From positions 1-42,545 of the forward strand of contig NZ_LAKD02000094.1 of assembly GCF_000968685.2 (NCBI RefSeq): a stretch of DNA of 42,545 nt. The letters are read 5' to 3'. The DNA is from Streptomyces antioxidans (GTDB taxonomy: Bacteria > Actinomycetota > Actinomycetes > Streptomycetales > Streptomycetaceae). Below are positions 1-12,500 of this stretch, in pieces (within the stretch, counting starts at the first letter, position 1; each line of letters begins with the position of its first letter). The notes beneath the pieces are model-generated. The model saw only the letters and a list, made by a program, of their open reading frames with translations. It did not search any database and was not told the origin of the DNA. The position numbers and the translations under genes are program-made.

Positions 1-3000
1 GAGAACGGCAGCCGGGCACCCTCGCCCTCGACCAGGCCACCCAACCCCACCGCATGCAACGCCGAATCCAACAACGCCGGATGCAGACCAAACCCACCCG
101 CCTCAGCCCGCACCCCCTCCGGCAACTCCAACTCCGCAAAAACCTCATCACCCAGCCGCCAGGCAGACCTCAACCCCCGGAACACCGGGCCATACGACAA
201 CCCCGCCCCAGCCAAACCCTCATACAGACCCTCAACCGGCAGCGCCGACGCACCCGCCGGAGGCCACGCCGTCAGGTCGGACGACGCCGCCGACGCACCC
301 GAGCTCAGCACACCCGAGGCGTGCCTCAGCCACGGCTCGTCGACCGGCGCGTCCTCGGGACGCGAGTACACCGTCAGTGCGCGCCGTCCCGAATCGTCGG
401 GCGCGCCCACCGAGAGCTGGAGCTGGACGCCGCCCGCCTCCGGAAGCACCAGCGGCGCCTCCAGCGTCAGCTCTTCCAGCAGGTCGCAGCCGACCTGGTC
501 ACCAGCGCGGATCGCCAGTTCCACGAAGGCCGTTCCGGGCAGCAGCACCGAACCCGCCACCGCGTGATCGGCCAGCCACGGATGGGTGTCCAGGGCGAGT
601 CGGCCGGTGTAGAGGAAGCCGTCGGAGTCGGCGAGGGCCACCGCGGCGCCCAGCAGCGGGTGGTCCGCCACGCCGAGCCCGGCGGACGCCATGTCGCCCG
701 CCCAGTAGCCGGTGTCGAGCCAGTAGGTCTCGCGCTGGAAGGGGTAGAGCGGGAGGTCCGTACGGGCCGTGTCCGTCCCGGCGAACACCGCGGCCCAGTC
801 CGGGGAGACACCGTGCACATGCGCCCCGGCGACGGCGGTGGCCAGGCTCTGGAGCTCCGGGCGGCCGGAGCGCAGCGTGGACACAAGGGTGGCGTCGTCG
901 CGGGTCAGGCAGTCCTGGGCCATCGCGGTGAGCACACCGTCCGGGCCCAGCTCCACGAACGTCGCGACGTTACGCTCCTCCAACGTCCGTACGCCGTCCA
1001 GGAAGCGGACCGCCTCGCGGACGTGGCGCACCCAGAAGTCCGCCGTCGTGATCTCCTCGGCGGACACCACGCCACCGGTCAGATTCGACACGATCGGGAT
1101 ACGCGGAGCCTCGTACGCAAGCCCCTCCGCCACCTCCCGGAACGCCTCCAACATCCCGTCCATACGCGGCGAATGGAACGCATGGCTCACGGCGAGCCGC
1201 TTGATCTTACGGCCCCGCGCCTCAAAACCGGAAGCGATCGCGACAGCCGCGTCCTCATCACCCGCGACGACCACCGACGTGGGCCCATTCAGCGCGGCGA
1301 TCGAGACACGCTCATTCAGCAGCGGCGCCACCTCATCCTCCGACGCCTCCACCGCCACCATCACACCACCGGCCGGAAGCTCCTGCATCAACCGCCCACG
1401 CGCCGCCACCAGCCTGGCGGCATCGGAGAGCGACAACACACCCGCCACATGCGCGGCGGCCACCTCACCGATCGAATGCCCCGAGAGGAAGTCGGGCCGC
1501 AGCCCCCACGCCTCGACCAGCCGGAACAGCGCCACCTCAACCGCGAACAGCGCGGGCTGAGTGAACCCCGTCCGATCCAGCACCGCCGCGTCATCCCCGA
1601 ACAACACCTCACGAAGCGGCCGTTCAAGGTGCCGGTCCAGCTCCGCACACACCTCGTCCAGCGCATCCGCGAACACCGGATAGGCGTCATACAACTCACG
1701 CCCCATCCCCAGCCGCTGACTCCCCTGCCCCGTAAACAGGAACGCCACCTTGCCGCTCGCGACCTTGCCTTCGACCAGCCCGGTCGCGGGCTCTTCGCGG
1801 GACAGTGCGTCGAGGGCCCGTATCAGGCCCTCGCGGTCGTCGGCGACGATCGCCGCGCGGTGTTCGAAGGCGGCCCGGCCGATGGCGAGCGAGAAGCCGA
1901 CGTCGGTGAGGCGCTGTTCGGGGTGGGCCTCGAGGTGGGCGCGCAGATTGGCGGCCTGGGCGCGCAGCGCGGGGCGGCTCTTGGCGGCCACGGTCCACAG
2001 CGGCAGCGCGGTGGCGGCGCGGGCTTCGGCGGCCGGGGCGTCGTCAGCCGTCTTCGCGGCTTCGGCCCCCTCCGGCTCCGGCGCCTGCTCCAGGATGGTG
2101 TGGGCGTTGGTGCCGCTGATGCCGAACGAGGACACCGCGGCCCGGCGCGGCTGCCCGGTGTCGGGCCAGGCGCGCCCCTCGGTCAGCAGCGAGACGGCGC
2201 CCGCCGACCAGTCGACGTTGGGGGTGGGCTGGTCGACGTGCAGGGTCCGCGGCAGCGCTCCGTGGCGCATCGCCATGACCATCTTGATGATGCCCGCGAC
2301 ACCGGCGGCGGCCTGGGTGTGTCCGATGTTGGACTTGATGGAGCCCAGCCACAGCGGCTGGTCCTCGCTGTGGTTGCGCCCGTACGTGGCGAGCAGGGCC
2401 TGGGCCTCGATGGGGTCGCCGAGCGTGGTGCCCGTGCCGTGGGCCTCGACCACGTCGATCTGGCCGGGGGCGAGCCGGGCGGCGGCCAGGGCCTGGCGGA
2501 TGACGCGCTGCTGCGAGGGGCCGTTGGGCGCGGTGAGCCCGCTGCTGGCGCCGTCCTGGTTGATGGCGCTGCCGCGGACGACGGCCAGCACCTGGTGGCC
2601 GTTGGCGCGGGCGTCGGACAACCGCTCCAGCAGCAGCATGCCCGCGCCCTCGCCCCAGCCGGTGCCGTCCGCCGCCGCCGCGAACGACTTGCAGCGGCCG
2701 TCGGCGGCGAGTCCGCGCTGGCGGCTGAACTCGGTGAAGGTGCCGGGGGTGGACATGACGGTGACACCACCGGCCAGCGCCAGTGAGCACTCCCGGCGGC
2801 GCAGCGCCTGCGCGGCGAAGTGCAGGGCGACCAGGGAGGAGGAGCAGGCCGTGTCGATGGTGACGGCCGGGCCCTCCAGGCCGAAGGTGTAGGCGACGCG
2901 GCCGGAGGCGATGGATCCGGAGCTGCCGTTGCCGAGGAAGCCCTCGACGTCCTCGGGCGCGGAGAACAGCCGGGAGGCGTAGTCGTGGTACATCACGCCC

Positions 3001-3467
3001 GCGAACACACCGGTCTGGCTGCCCTGGAGGGTGGTCGGGTCGATGCCCGCGCGCTCGAACGCCTCCCAGGAGGTCTCCAGCAGCAGCCGCTGCTGCGGGT
3101 CCATGGCCAGCGCCTCGCGCGGCGAGATCCCGAAGAACGCGGGGTCGAAGTCGGCCGCGTCGTGCAGGAATCCGCCCTCGTGGACGTACGGCTCCTGGCC
3201 GCTGTCTGGGTCCGGCTCGAAGAGGACGTCGGTGGCCCAGCCGCGGTTGGTGGGGTACGGCGTGGCCGCGTCACCGCCGCTGGCGACGAGTTGCCACAGC
3301 TCCTCGGGGGTGCGGACCCCGCCGGGGTAGCGGCAGCTCATCGCCACGATGGCGATGGGCTCCTGCTCGCGCTCCTCGGCCTCGCGCAGCCGCCGCCGCG
3401 CCTCGCGCAGGTCGGTGGTGGCCCGCTTGAGGTAGTCGAGGTACTTCTCTTCGTTCGCCGTCGCCAT
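1..3467 (-). CDS. Modular type I PKS (PKS A), N-terminal part: docking-KS-AT-DH, 3' end beyond the window
   Basis: About 1155 residues are visible, from ATG at 3467 to the window edge without a stop. Residues 1-35 form a charged helix (MATANEEKYLDYLKR...) typical of N-terminal PKS docking domains. The KS has active Cys208 in DTACSSS and the partner His motifs EAHGTGTTLGDPIE and KSNIGHTQ. The AT has Ser665 in GHSIGE and the HAFH motif, so malonyl-CoA is predicted. The DH has His968 in HAVAGSVLLP, a complete HxxxGxxxxP motif, and Asp1134 in LLDSALHA, so it looks active. The reading frame leaves the window inside or just after the DH; KR and ACP are presumably outside. The gene starts 51 bp after the stop of PKS B in the same direction, so it is probably co-transcribed and takes the chain from PKS B. 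A GGGGA about 10 nt upstream is a plausible ribosome site. Confidence 0.96.
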   Translation of the reverse strand, partial: MATANEEKYLDYLKRATTDLREARRRLREAEEREQEPIAIVAMSCRYPGGVRTPEELWQLVASGGDAATPYPTNRGWATDVLFEPDPDSGQEPYVHEGGFLHDAADFDPAFFGISPREALAMDPQQRLLLETSWEAFERAGIDPTTLQGSQTGVFAGVMYHDYASRLFSAPEDVEGFLGNGSSGSIASGRVAYTFGLEGPAVTIDTACSSSLVALHFAAQALRRRECSLALAGGVTVMSTPGTFTEFSRQRGLAADGRCKSFAAAADGTGWGEGAGMLLLERLSDARANGHQVLAVVRGSAINQDGASSGLTAPNGPSQQRVIRQALAAARLAPGQIDVVEAHGTGTTLGDPIEAQALLATYGRNHSEDQPLWLGSIKSNIGHTQAAAGVAGIIKMVMAMRHGALPRTLHVDQPTPNVDWSAGAVSLLTEGRAWPDTGQPRRAAVSSFGISGTNAHTILEQAPEPEGAEAAKTADDAPAAEARAATALPLWTVAAKSRPALRAQAANLRAHLEAHPEQRLTDVGFSLAIGRAAFEHRAAIVADDREGLIRALDALSREEPATGLVEGKVASGKVAFLFTGQGSQRLGMGRELYDAYPVFADALDEVCAELDRHLERPLREVLFGDDAAVLDRTGFTQPALFAVEVALFRLVEAWGLRPDFLSGHSIGEVAAAHVAGVLSLSDAARLVAARGRLMQELPAGGVMVAVEASEDEVAPLLNERVSIAALNGPTSVVVAGDEDAAVAIASGFEARGRKIKRLAVSHAFHSPRMDGMLEAFREVAEGLAYEAPRIPIVSNLTGGVVSAEEITTADFWVRHVREAVRFLDGVRTLEERNVATFVELGPDGVLTAMAQDCLTRDDATLVSTLRSGRPELQSLATAVAGAHVHGVSPDWAAVFAGTDTARTDLPLYPFQRETYWLDTGYWAGDMASAGLGVADHPLLGAAVALADSDGFLYTGRLALDTHPWLADHAVAGSVLLPGTAFVELAIRAGDQVGCDLLEELTLEAPLVLPEAGGVQLQLSVGAPDDSGRRALTVYSRPEDAPVDEPWLRHASGVLSSGASAASSDLTAWPPAGASALPVEGLYEGLAGAGLSYGPVFRGLRSAWRLGDEVFAELELPEGVRAEAGGFGLHPALLDSALHAVGLGGLVEGEGARLPF

Positions 3468-3518
3468 TACGCCGTCCCCGCGGTGCTGAGGTGAGTCGAT
3501 GAGCTCTTGTGGAGCAGG

Positions 3519-6500
3519 TCAGGAGAGCCCGAGCTCGTCATCGAGGAGATCGAAGATCTCGTCTGCGGTCGCGGACTGGATTTCACGGTCTTCTGCGGTG
3601 CTGTCCGTAGCACTGTGCGTTTCATTCCACTTCGACAGGAGGTCGCGAAGGCGGGTGGTGATGCCGGGGCGCTCGATGTCGTCCGGCGCGATCGTGGCGA
3701 GGATCGCCTCGAGCTTGTCGAGCTCCGCGTGTACGGGCTGGTGTCCGGCCGCGCCGGCCGCACCGTCCAGGCCCAGTTCCTCGCGCAGATACCCGGCGAG
3801 CGCGGTGGGCGTCGGATAGTCGAAGATCAGCGTGACCGGCAGGCGCAGCCCGGCGGCGGCGCCCAGTCGGTTGCGCAGATCCACGGCGGTGAGCGAGTCG
3901 AAGCCGAGGTCCAGGAAGCCGCGTCCGGCGTCCACGTCGTCCGGGGTGGCGTGGCCGAGGACGGCCGCCACATGGGCGCGGACGACCTCCAGCAGCTCGC
4001 GGTCGCGTTCGGCCTCCGAGAGCCCGGAGAGCCGTTCCGCGAGCGAGCCCGCGCCGGAGTCGGCCACGGCGCCCCCGGCCGTACCGGTGGTCCCGGTGTC
4101 GGCGGAGCGCCGCACGGGGGTGCGGACGAGGCCGCGCAGCAGCGGCGGCAGCAGCCCGGCGGCGGCCTGGCCGCGCAGTGCGCCCGTGTCGAGGCGGATC
4201 GGTACCAGCGCCGCCTCGGGCAGGGTGCCCGCCGCGTCGAACAGCGCCAGGCCCTCGTCCTGTCCGAGCGCCGCGAAGCCACCGCGCGAGATGCGGGTGA
4301 CATCGGAGGCCTCGAGGCTTCCGGCCATGCCGTCGGCCGTCGCCCACAGGCCCCAGGCGAGCGAGCTCGCGGGCAGGCCCTGGGCGTGGCGGTGCTGGGC
4401 GAGCGCGTCCAGGAAGGTGTTGGCCGCGGCGTAGTTTCCCTGTCCCGAGCTGCCGAAGGCACCGGCCGCCGAGGAGAAGAGCACGAACGCCGACAGGCCG
4501 AGATCGCGGGTCAGCTCGTGGAGGTTCCACGCCGCGTCCACCTTGGGGCGCAGTACGGTGTCGATCCGCTCACCGGTCAGCGAGCTGATCACCCCGTCGT
4601 CCAGGACGCCCGCGGTGTGCACCACGGCGGTCAGCGGATGCTCCGCCGGGATGGCCGAGAGGGTGGCGGCCAGGGCGTCCCGGTCCGCGGTGTCACAGGC
4701 CGCCCAGGTGACCTCGGCGCCCAATGCGCGCAGTTCCGCGGCGAGTTCGGCCGCGCCCGTGGCTTCGCCACCGCGGCGGCTGACCAGCAGCAGATGCCGC
4801 ACTCCGCGCTCGGCCACCAGGTGGCGGGCGAAGAGCCCGCCGAGGGCGCCGGTGGCGCCGCTCAGCAGCACGGTGCCCTCCGGGTCGCCGAGCCCGGCCG
4901 GGCCCGGGGCGTCCGCCAGGGCCGGGACCCGGGCGAGCCGGTAGGCGTGGCCGGTGCCGGAGCGCAGGGCGAGCTGCGGTTCATCGGTGGCGAGCACCGA
5001 CGGCAGCGCCCGCTGGGAGGCGTCGGTACCGTCGACGTCCACGAGGACGAAGCGGCCGGGGTTCTCCGACTGCGCGGACTTCACCAGGCCCCACGCGGTG
5101 GTGTGGGCCAGGTCGGCGACGTCCTCGCCGGGGACCGCCGCGACCGCGCCACGGGTGACGAGGACGAGACGGGTGTCGGCGAGCCGCTGGTCGTTCAGCC
5201 AGCTCTGGACCAGGTCCAGCGCGCCCCGGGCGGCGCCCCGCGCCGCGTCGGGCAGCGACGCGATGCCGCCGGTGGCGGTGACGGTGGCGGTGAGAGGCGC
5301 CACGCCGCCGGTAGAGGGCAGGGACGCCGCCTCGCCCGTCCCGGTGAGCGGGGCCGCGCCGTCGGTCGCGGACAGGGGCGCCGCGCCGTCGGTCGAGGTG
5401 TGGGACGGCGCGCCGTCAGTGGCAGTGGGAAGCGTCGCGCCACCGGTCGCGGACAGGGGCGCCGCGCCACCGGCGTCGGGCAAGAGGGCCACGACCACGT
5501 CGGGGGCCGATGCGCCGCCGTCGAGGGCGGCGGTCAGTGCCGCGAAGTCCGCGTGGTCGTCCAGCCGCTCGCCGCCGACCGTGAAGCCGGTGGCGGCGCC
5601 GAGGGTCACCCAGCGCTCGCCGAGCGGGACATCGGTGGCGGACACGGGCAGGGCCACCCACTCCGGGCGGAACAGCGACTCGTGGTGTCCGGCACGCGAG
5701 GCGTCCAGCTGCTCGGCCGCCAGCGGGCGCAGCACCAGGCCGTCGATGGTGGCCACGGCGGCGCCGGTGCCGTCGGCGAGGTGCAGCGACACCCCGTCGG
5801 CGCCGGGCCGCAGCCGTACGCGCAGCGATGCGGCACCGCCGGCGTGCAGCCGTACGCCGGTCCAGGCGAACGGCAGCCGCGCGCCCTCGCCGCCCTCGCC
5901 CTCCGGATCGAGGCCGAGGGTGTGCAGGGCGGCGTCCAGCAGCGCCGGATGCACCCCGTACGCGGCGGCCTGCGGCTCGTAGCCCTGGGGCAGCCGGATC
6001 TCGGCGAACAGCTCCTCGCCGCGCCGCCAGGCGGTGTGCAGCCCCTGGAAGACCGGGCCGTAGCCGAGTCCGGCGGCGGCCGCGCCCTCGTAGAACTCCT
6101 CGGTCACCAGGGCCGTCGCGTCGGCCGGGGGCCAGGCGCTCAGGTCCACCTGCTCAGGTACGTCCCCGGCCGGGGCGCCCTGACCGCTCGGGGCGAGGAA
6201 GCCGGTGGCGTGGCGGATCCACGGCTCGTCGGCGGGCACGTCCTCCCGGCGGGAGTGCAGGGTGAGCTGGCGCCGCCCGGTGTCGTCGGCCGCCGCGAGC
6301 TCCAGCCGCAGCTGGACGGCGCCCTGTTCGGGCAGGACCAGCGGGGCCTGGAGGGTCAGCTCATCGACCGTGTCACAGCCCGCCTCGTGGCCCGCGCGCA
6401 GCGCGAGTTCCACGAAGGCGGTGCCGGGCAGCAGCACGGTGTCCATGACGGCGTGGTCGGCCAGCCAGGGGTGGGTCAGCAGCGACAGCCGCCCGGTGAA

Positions 6501-9500
6501 CACGAAGCCACCGGTGTCGGGGAGTTCCACCGCCGCGCCCAGCAGCGGATGGTCGGCCGTGCCGAGGCCCGCGGAGATCACGTCCTCGACGGAGATGCCC
6601 ACGTCGAGCCAGTAGCGCTGACGCTGGAAGGCGTAGGTGGGCAGCTCCACGCGGCGGGCGCCGCGCCCGGCGTAGACCGCGGCCCAGTCCGGGGCCGCGC
6701 CGCGGACGTGGAGGTGGGCGAGGGCGGTGGCGAGCGCCTGGGCCTCGGAGCGACCGGCGCGCAGGGTGGGGACGAACGCCGCGTCGGTGTCACCGTCGGC
6801 ACCGGCCCCGGCCCCGGCTTCGGTCTCCGCCCCGGCGAGGCAGTCCTCGCCCAGCGCGGAGAGCACCCCGTCCGGGCCGAGCTCCAGATACGTGGTCACG
6901 CCCTGCTCGCGCAGGGTGCGGACACCGTCGGCGAAGCGGACGGACTCGCGGACGTGCCGCACCCAGAACTCCGGCAGGCGGATCTCCTCGGCGGAGACCA
7001 CCGTGCCGGTGAGGCAGGACACCAGCGGGACCTTCGGGGCGTTGAAGGTCAGGCGCTCGGCCAGCTTGCGGAAGTCCGCGAGCATCGGGTCCATATGTGG
7101 CGAGTGGAACGCGTGGCTGACGGTGAGCCGCTTGGTCTTACGGCCCCGCGCCTCGAAACCGGCCGCGATCGCGACAGCCGCGTCCTCATCACCCGCGATG
7201 ACCACCGACGACGGCCCATTCAGCGCGGCGATGCTGACCCGCTCATTCAGCAGCGGCGCCACCTCGTCCTCCGACGCCTGCACCGCCACCATCGCGCCAC
7301 CGACGGGCAGCTCCTGCATCAACCGCCCACGCGCCGCCACCAACCGCGCCGCGTCCGCGAGCGAGAACACGCCCGCCACATGCGCGGCGGCCAGCTCGCC
7401 GATGGAGTGGCCGGACACGTAGTCCGGCGTCAGACCCCACGCCTCGACCAGCCGGAACAGCGCCACCTCGACCGCGAACAGCGCGGGCTGGGTCAACTCC
7501 GTCCGATCCAGCACCGCCGCGTCATCCCCGAACAGCACCTCACGAAGGGGCCGTTCGAGATGTGGGTCCAGCGCGTCGCACACCTCGTCCAGCGCCTGCG
7601 CGAAGCGCGGGAACGCCCCGTACAGCTCGCGGCTCATCCCGAGCCGCTGGCTGCCCTGACCGGTGAACAGGAACGCCAGCTTGCCCTCGGTGGCCATCCC
7701 GCGCAGCGCCTGCGCCGGGTGCTCACCGCGCGCCAGCGCGTCCAGCGCGGTCAGCGCCTCGTCATGGCCCCCGGCCACCAGGGCGACGCGGTGTTCCAGC
7801 GCGGCGCGGGTCGTGGCGAGCGAGAAGCCCAGGTCGGTGAGGGAGGCGCGGGGTTCGGCGGCGATCCGCGAGCGCAGCCGCCGCGCCTGGGCCCGGACCC
7901 CGTCCTCGGTACGGGCCGACAGCAGCACGGGCACGTACGGCAGGGCCTCGGGCTCCGACGCGGGCCCGGGCTCGGTCGGCCCGGCCGCGGACCCGGGCTC
8001 GCCCGGCTCGGCGGCGGGCGGCTGCTCGATGATGGCGTGGGCGTTGGTGCCGCTGATGCCGAACGAGGACACCGCGGCCCGCCGCGGACGGCCGCTCTCC
8101 GGCCACTCCCGCGCCTCGGTCAGCAGCGACACGCCACCCGACGACCAGTCCACGTGCGGCGACGGCTCGTCCACGTGCAGCGTCCGCGGCAGCAGACCGT
8201 GCCGCATCGACAGCACCATCTTGATGACACCGGCCACACCGGAGGCGGCCTGGGTGTGGCCCAGGTTGGACTTCACCGAGCCCAGCCACAGGGGCCGTTC
8301 CGCGTCCCGTTCCCGGCCGTAGGTGGCCAGCAGCGCCTGCGCCTCGATCGGGTCGCCCAGCGTGGTGCCGGTGCCGTGCGCCTCGACCACGTCCACCTCA
8401 CCGGTGGTCAGTCGGGCGTTGGCGAGGGCCTGGCGGATCACGCGCTGCTGGGACGGGCCGTTGGGCGCCGTCAGACCGTTGGACGCGCCGTCCTGGTTGA
8501 CGGCCGAGCCGCGCACGACCGCCAGCACCTCATGGCCGTGCCGCCGGGCGTCCGACAGCCGCTCCAGGAGCAGCATGCCCGCGCCCTCGCCCCAGCCGGT
8601 GCCGTCGGCCGCCGCCGCGAAGGACTTGCAGCGGCCGTCCCTGGCCAGTCCGCGCTGACGGCTGAAGTCGATGAACGTGCCCGGGGTGAACATCACCGTG
8701 ACACCACCGGCCAGCGCCAGCGAGCACTCGCCCTGGCGCAGCGCCTGTGCCGCCAGGTGCAGCGCGACCAGCGAGGACGAGCAGGCCGTGTCGACCGTGA
8801 CGGCCGGGCCCTCAAGACCGAAGGTGTACGCCACGCGGCCGGACACCACACTGCTGGAGCTGCCGGTGCCGAGGTAGCCCTCGACCTCGCTGGGGACGGC
8901 GTGCAGCCGGGACCCGTAGTCGTGGTACATGACGCCCGCGAACACGCCGGTCCTGCTGCCGCGCACGGACAGCGGGTCGATCCCGGCGCGCTCGAACGCC
9001 TCCCACGTCGTCTCCAGCAGCAGCCGCTGCTGCGGGTCCATGGCAAGGGCCTCACGCGGCGAGATCCCGAAGAACGCCGGGTCGAACTCGGCCGCGTCAT
9101 GCAGGAATCCGCCCTCGCGGGCGTAGGAGGTGCCCTGGGTCTCCGGGTCCGGGTCGTAGAGCGCCTCGAGGTCCCAGCCACGGTTGTCCGGGAAGCGGGA
9201 GATGCCGTCCTCGCCCGCGGCGAGCAGTTGCCACAGCTCCTCGGGGGTGCTGACCCCGCCGGGGTAGCGGCAGCTCATCGCCACGATGGCGATCGGCTCG
9301 TCGTCGGTGGCGGCCACGACAGACACCGGTGTGTGCACCACCGGGGCCTGCGCGCCGATGAGCTCGGTGCGCAGGTGGCGGGCCAGCACCCGGGGGTCCG
9401 GGTAGTCGAAGACGAGCGTGGCGGGCAGCCGCAGCCCGGTGACCGCGTTGAGCTGGTTGCGCAGCTCCACGGCGGTCAGCGAGTCAAAGCCCAGCTCCTT

Positions 9501-12500
9501 GAACGCCCGGCCAGAACCGATGGTCTCCGCACCGGCATAGCCGAGCACGGTGGCCACCTGCGCCCGCACCAGGTCCAGCAACAGCCGCTCCTGCTCCGGC
9601 TCCGACAGCCCGGCGAGCCGCCCGGCCAGACCGGACTCGCCGCCCGCCGCGACCGCGTCCACCGCGCGCCGCGCCGGGCCCCGCACCAGACCGCGGAACA
9701 GGGGCGAGATCGCGGGCTGGTTGCGCAGCGCCGCGAGGTCCACCCGCATGGGCACCAGCGACGCCTCGGAGACGGTCAGCGCGGTGTCGAGCAGCGCAAG
9801 GCCCTCGGCCGCCGGCAGCGGCGGCAGTCCGGCGCGCCGCATCCGGGCGATATCGGCCTCGTCCAGGGTGCCGCCCATACCGGCCCCGGCCCACAGACCC
9901 CACGCCAGCGCGGTGGCGGGGAGGCCCTGGGCGGCGCGGTGCTGGGCGAGGGCGTCCAGGAAGGCGTTGGCGGCGGCGTAGTTGCCCTGGCCCGGACCGC
10001 CGAACACCCCGGAGGAGGACGAGAACAGCACGAACGCGGTCAGGTTCAGTTCGCGGGTGAGCTCGTGGAGGTTCCACGCCGCGTCCACCTTCGGGCGCAG
10101 GACGTGGTCGACGCGTTCGGCGGTGAGGGAGCCGATCACACCGTCGTCCAGCACGCCCGCGGTGTGCACGACCGCCGTCAGCGGGTGCTCGGCGGGAACG
10201 GTGGCGAGGGCCGCGGCGAGCGCGTCCCGGTCGGCCACATCACACGCCGCCCACGCCACCTCGGCACCCAACCCGCCCAATTCAGCGGTGAGTTCTTCCG
10301 CACCCGGGGCCTGGTCGCCACGGCGGCTCACCAGCAGCAGACGCCGTACCCCACGCTCCGCCACCAGGTGCCGCGCCACGAGTCCGCCCAGCGAACCGGA
10401 CGCGCCGGTCACCAGCACCGTGCCCTCGGGGTCGAACGCCGCCGTCGCCTCTTCCGCGACCGGCACCCTGGCCAGCCTCGGTACGGACACCGCGCCCTGG
10501 CGGATCGCCAACTGCGGCTCGCCCGAGGCCAGCGCGGCGGGCAGCGCCCGCAGCGACGCGTCCGCGCCGTCGGTGTCCACCAGCACGAAACGGCCCGGGT
10601 TCTCCGACTGCGCCGAGCGCAGCAGACCCCACACGGCCGCACCGGCCAGATCCGCCACCGGCTCGCCGTCCCCGACGGCCACCGCGCCACGCGTCACCAC
10701 GACCAGCGGGGCGTCCCCGAACCGCTCCTCCTCCAGCCACCGCTGGACGACGGAGAGCGCCACGGCGGCGGCGCGGTGCGCCCCGCGGGCCACCTGCTCA
10801 CCGACCTCGGCGGACGGCGATACGACGACGTACTCGGGCGCGGGCGCAGTGCCCGCGGCGACCGCCCCGGCCAGCGTCTCCAGGTCCCCGTACGCCGAGG
10901 TGCCGAGCCCGAGCGGATCGGCGCCCAGCACCGCCCACCGGCCGTCGGCGGGAACGTCCGCCACGGCCGCGTCGGCGGGCCCGGTCGTGGCCGCCCACTC
11001 CAGGCGGAACAGCGACTCGTGGTAGGCCGTGCGGGCGCTCTGGATCTGCTCGGCCGAGACCGGGCGCAGCCCCAGCGTCTCGACGGCCGCGACCGGCGCA
11101 CCGGTGGTGTCGGCGATCTCCAGCCGGACGCCGTCGGTGCCCGCGGGGGCCAGCCGCACCCGCAGCGCCGTGGCGCCGCTCGCGTACAGCGACACGCCGG
11201 TCCAGGCGAACGGCAGCCGCCCTTCGCCACCCGTGTTGCCCAGACCGCCCATCCCGATGGCGTGCAGGGCGGAGTCAAGCAGCGCCGGGTGCAGCCCGAA
11301 CGCGGTGGCCTCCTCGGCCGTCTCCTCGTCCAGCGCCACCTCGGCGAACACCTCGCCACCGCGCTGCCACGCCCTGCGCAGCCCCTGGAACGCGGGGCCG
11401 TAGGCGAAGCCGATGTCCAGCAGGCCCTCGTAGCGGCCGTCCAGCGCCACCTCGGCCGCGTCCGCCGGGGGCCACGCGCTCAGCTCGAACGACGCCTCCG
11501 GACGGCCGCCGGACGCCAGCACACCGGCGGCGTGCCGGGTCCACGGCTCCTCGGCCGACAGGCTCTCCAGCCGGGAGTGCAGCGACAGCGGGCGGCGGCC
11601 CGTCTCGTCGGCCGCGCCGACCGAGAGCCGCAGCTGGACACCGCCCTGCGCGGGCAGCACCAGCGGCGCCTCGAGGGTCAACTCCTCCAGGTAGTCGCAG
11701 CCGACCTGGTCACCGGCGCGGATCGCCAGCTCCACGAACGCGGTGCCGGGCAGCAGCACCGTGTCCAGGATGGTGTGGCCCGCGAGCCACGGGTGTGTGG
11801 ACAGCGCCAGCCGTCCGGTGAACAACATCCCGTCCGCGTCCGGCAGTTCGGCGCTGGCACCGAGCAGCGGATGCCCCGCCTCGCCCAGCCCGACCGCGGC
11901 CACGTCGCCGAGGAACAGCGACGAGACCTTCGGCCAGTAGCGCTGCCGCTGGAAGGCGTACGTGGGCAGCGCGACCTGCGCGGCGCCGGTACGGGCGTAG
12001 TGGGCCGCCCAGTCCACCGCCACGCCACGCACATGCGCCCGCGCGACGGCCGACAGCAGCGCCTCGGCCTCGGGGCGGTCCTTGCGCAGCGCGGCGGCGA
12101 AGGCGGCGTCCTCGCCGGTCACACACTCCTGGGCCATGGCGGTGAGGACGCCGTCGGGGCCCAGCTCGATGAAGTTGGTGACGTTCCGCGCCTCCAACGT
12201 CCGTACGCCGTCGAGGAAGCGGACCGCCTCGCGGACGTGGCGCACCCAGAAGTCGGAGGTGGTGATCTCCTCGGCGGAGACCACGTCCCCGGTGAGGTTG
12301 GAGACGATCGGAATGCGCGGGGCCTCATACGTAAGCCCCTCCGCGACCTCCCGGAACGCCTCCAACATCCCGTCCATACGCGGCGAGTGGAACGCATGGC
12401 TGACCGTGAGCCGCTTGGTCTTACGGCCCCGCGCCTCAAAACCGGACGCGATCGCGACAGCCGCGTCCTCATCACCCGCGACGACCACGGACACGGGCCC

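Noticed and set aside
54..2786. A 910-residue plus-strand open frame
   Set aside because: It is antisense to PKS A, whose minus frame encodes unmistakable KS, AT and DH motifs through to the window edge.
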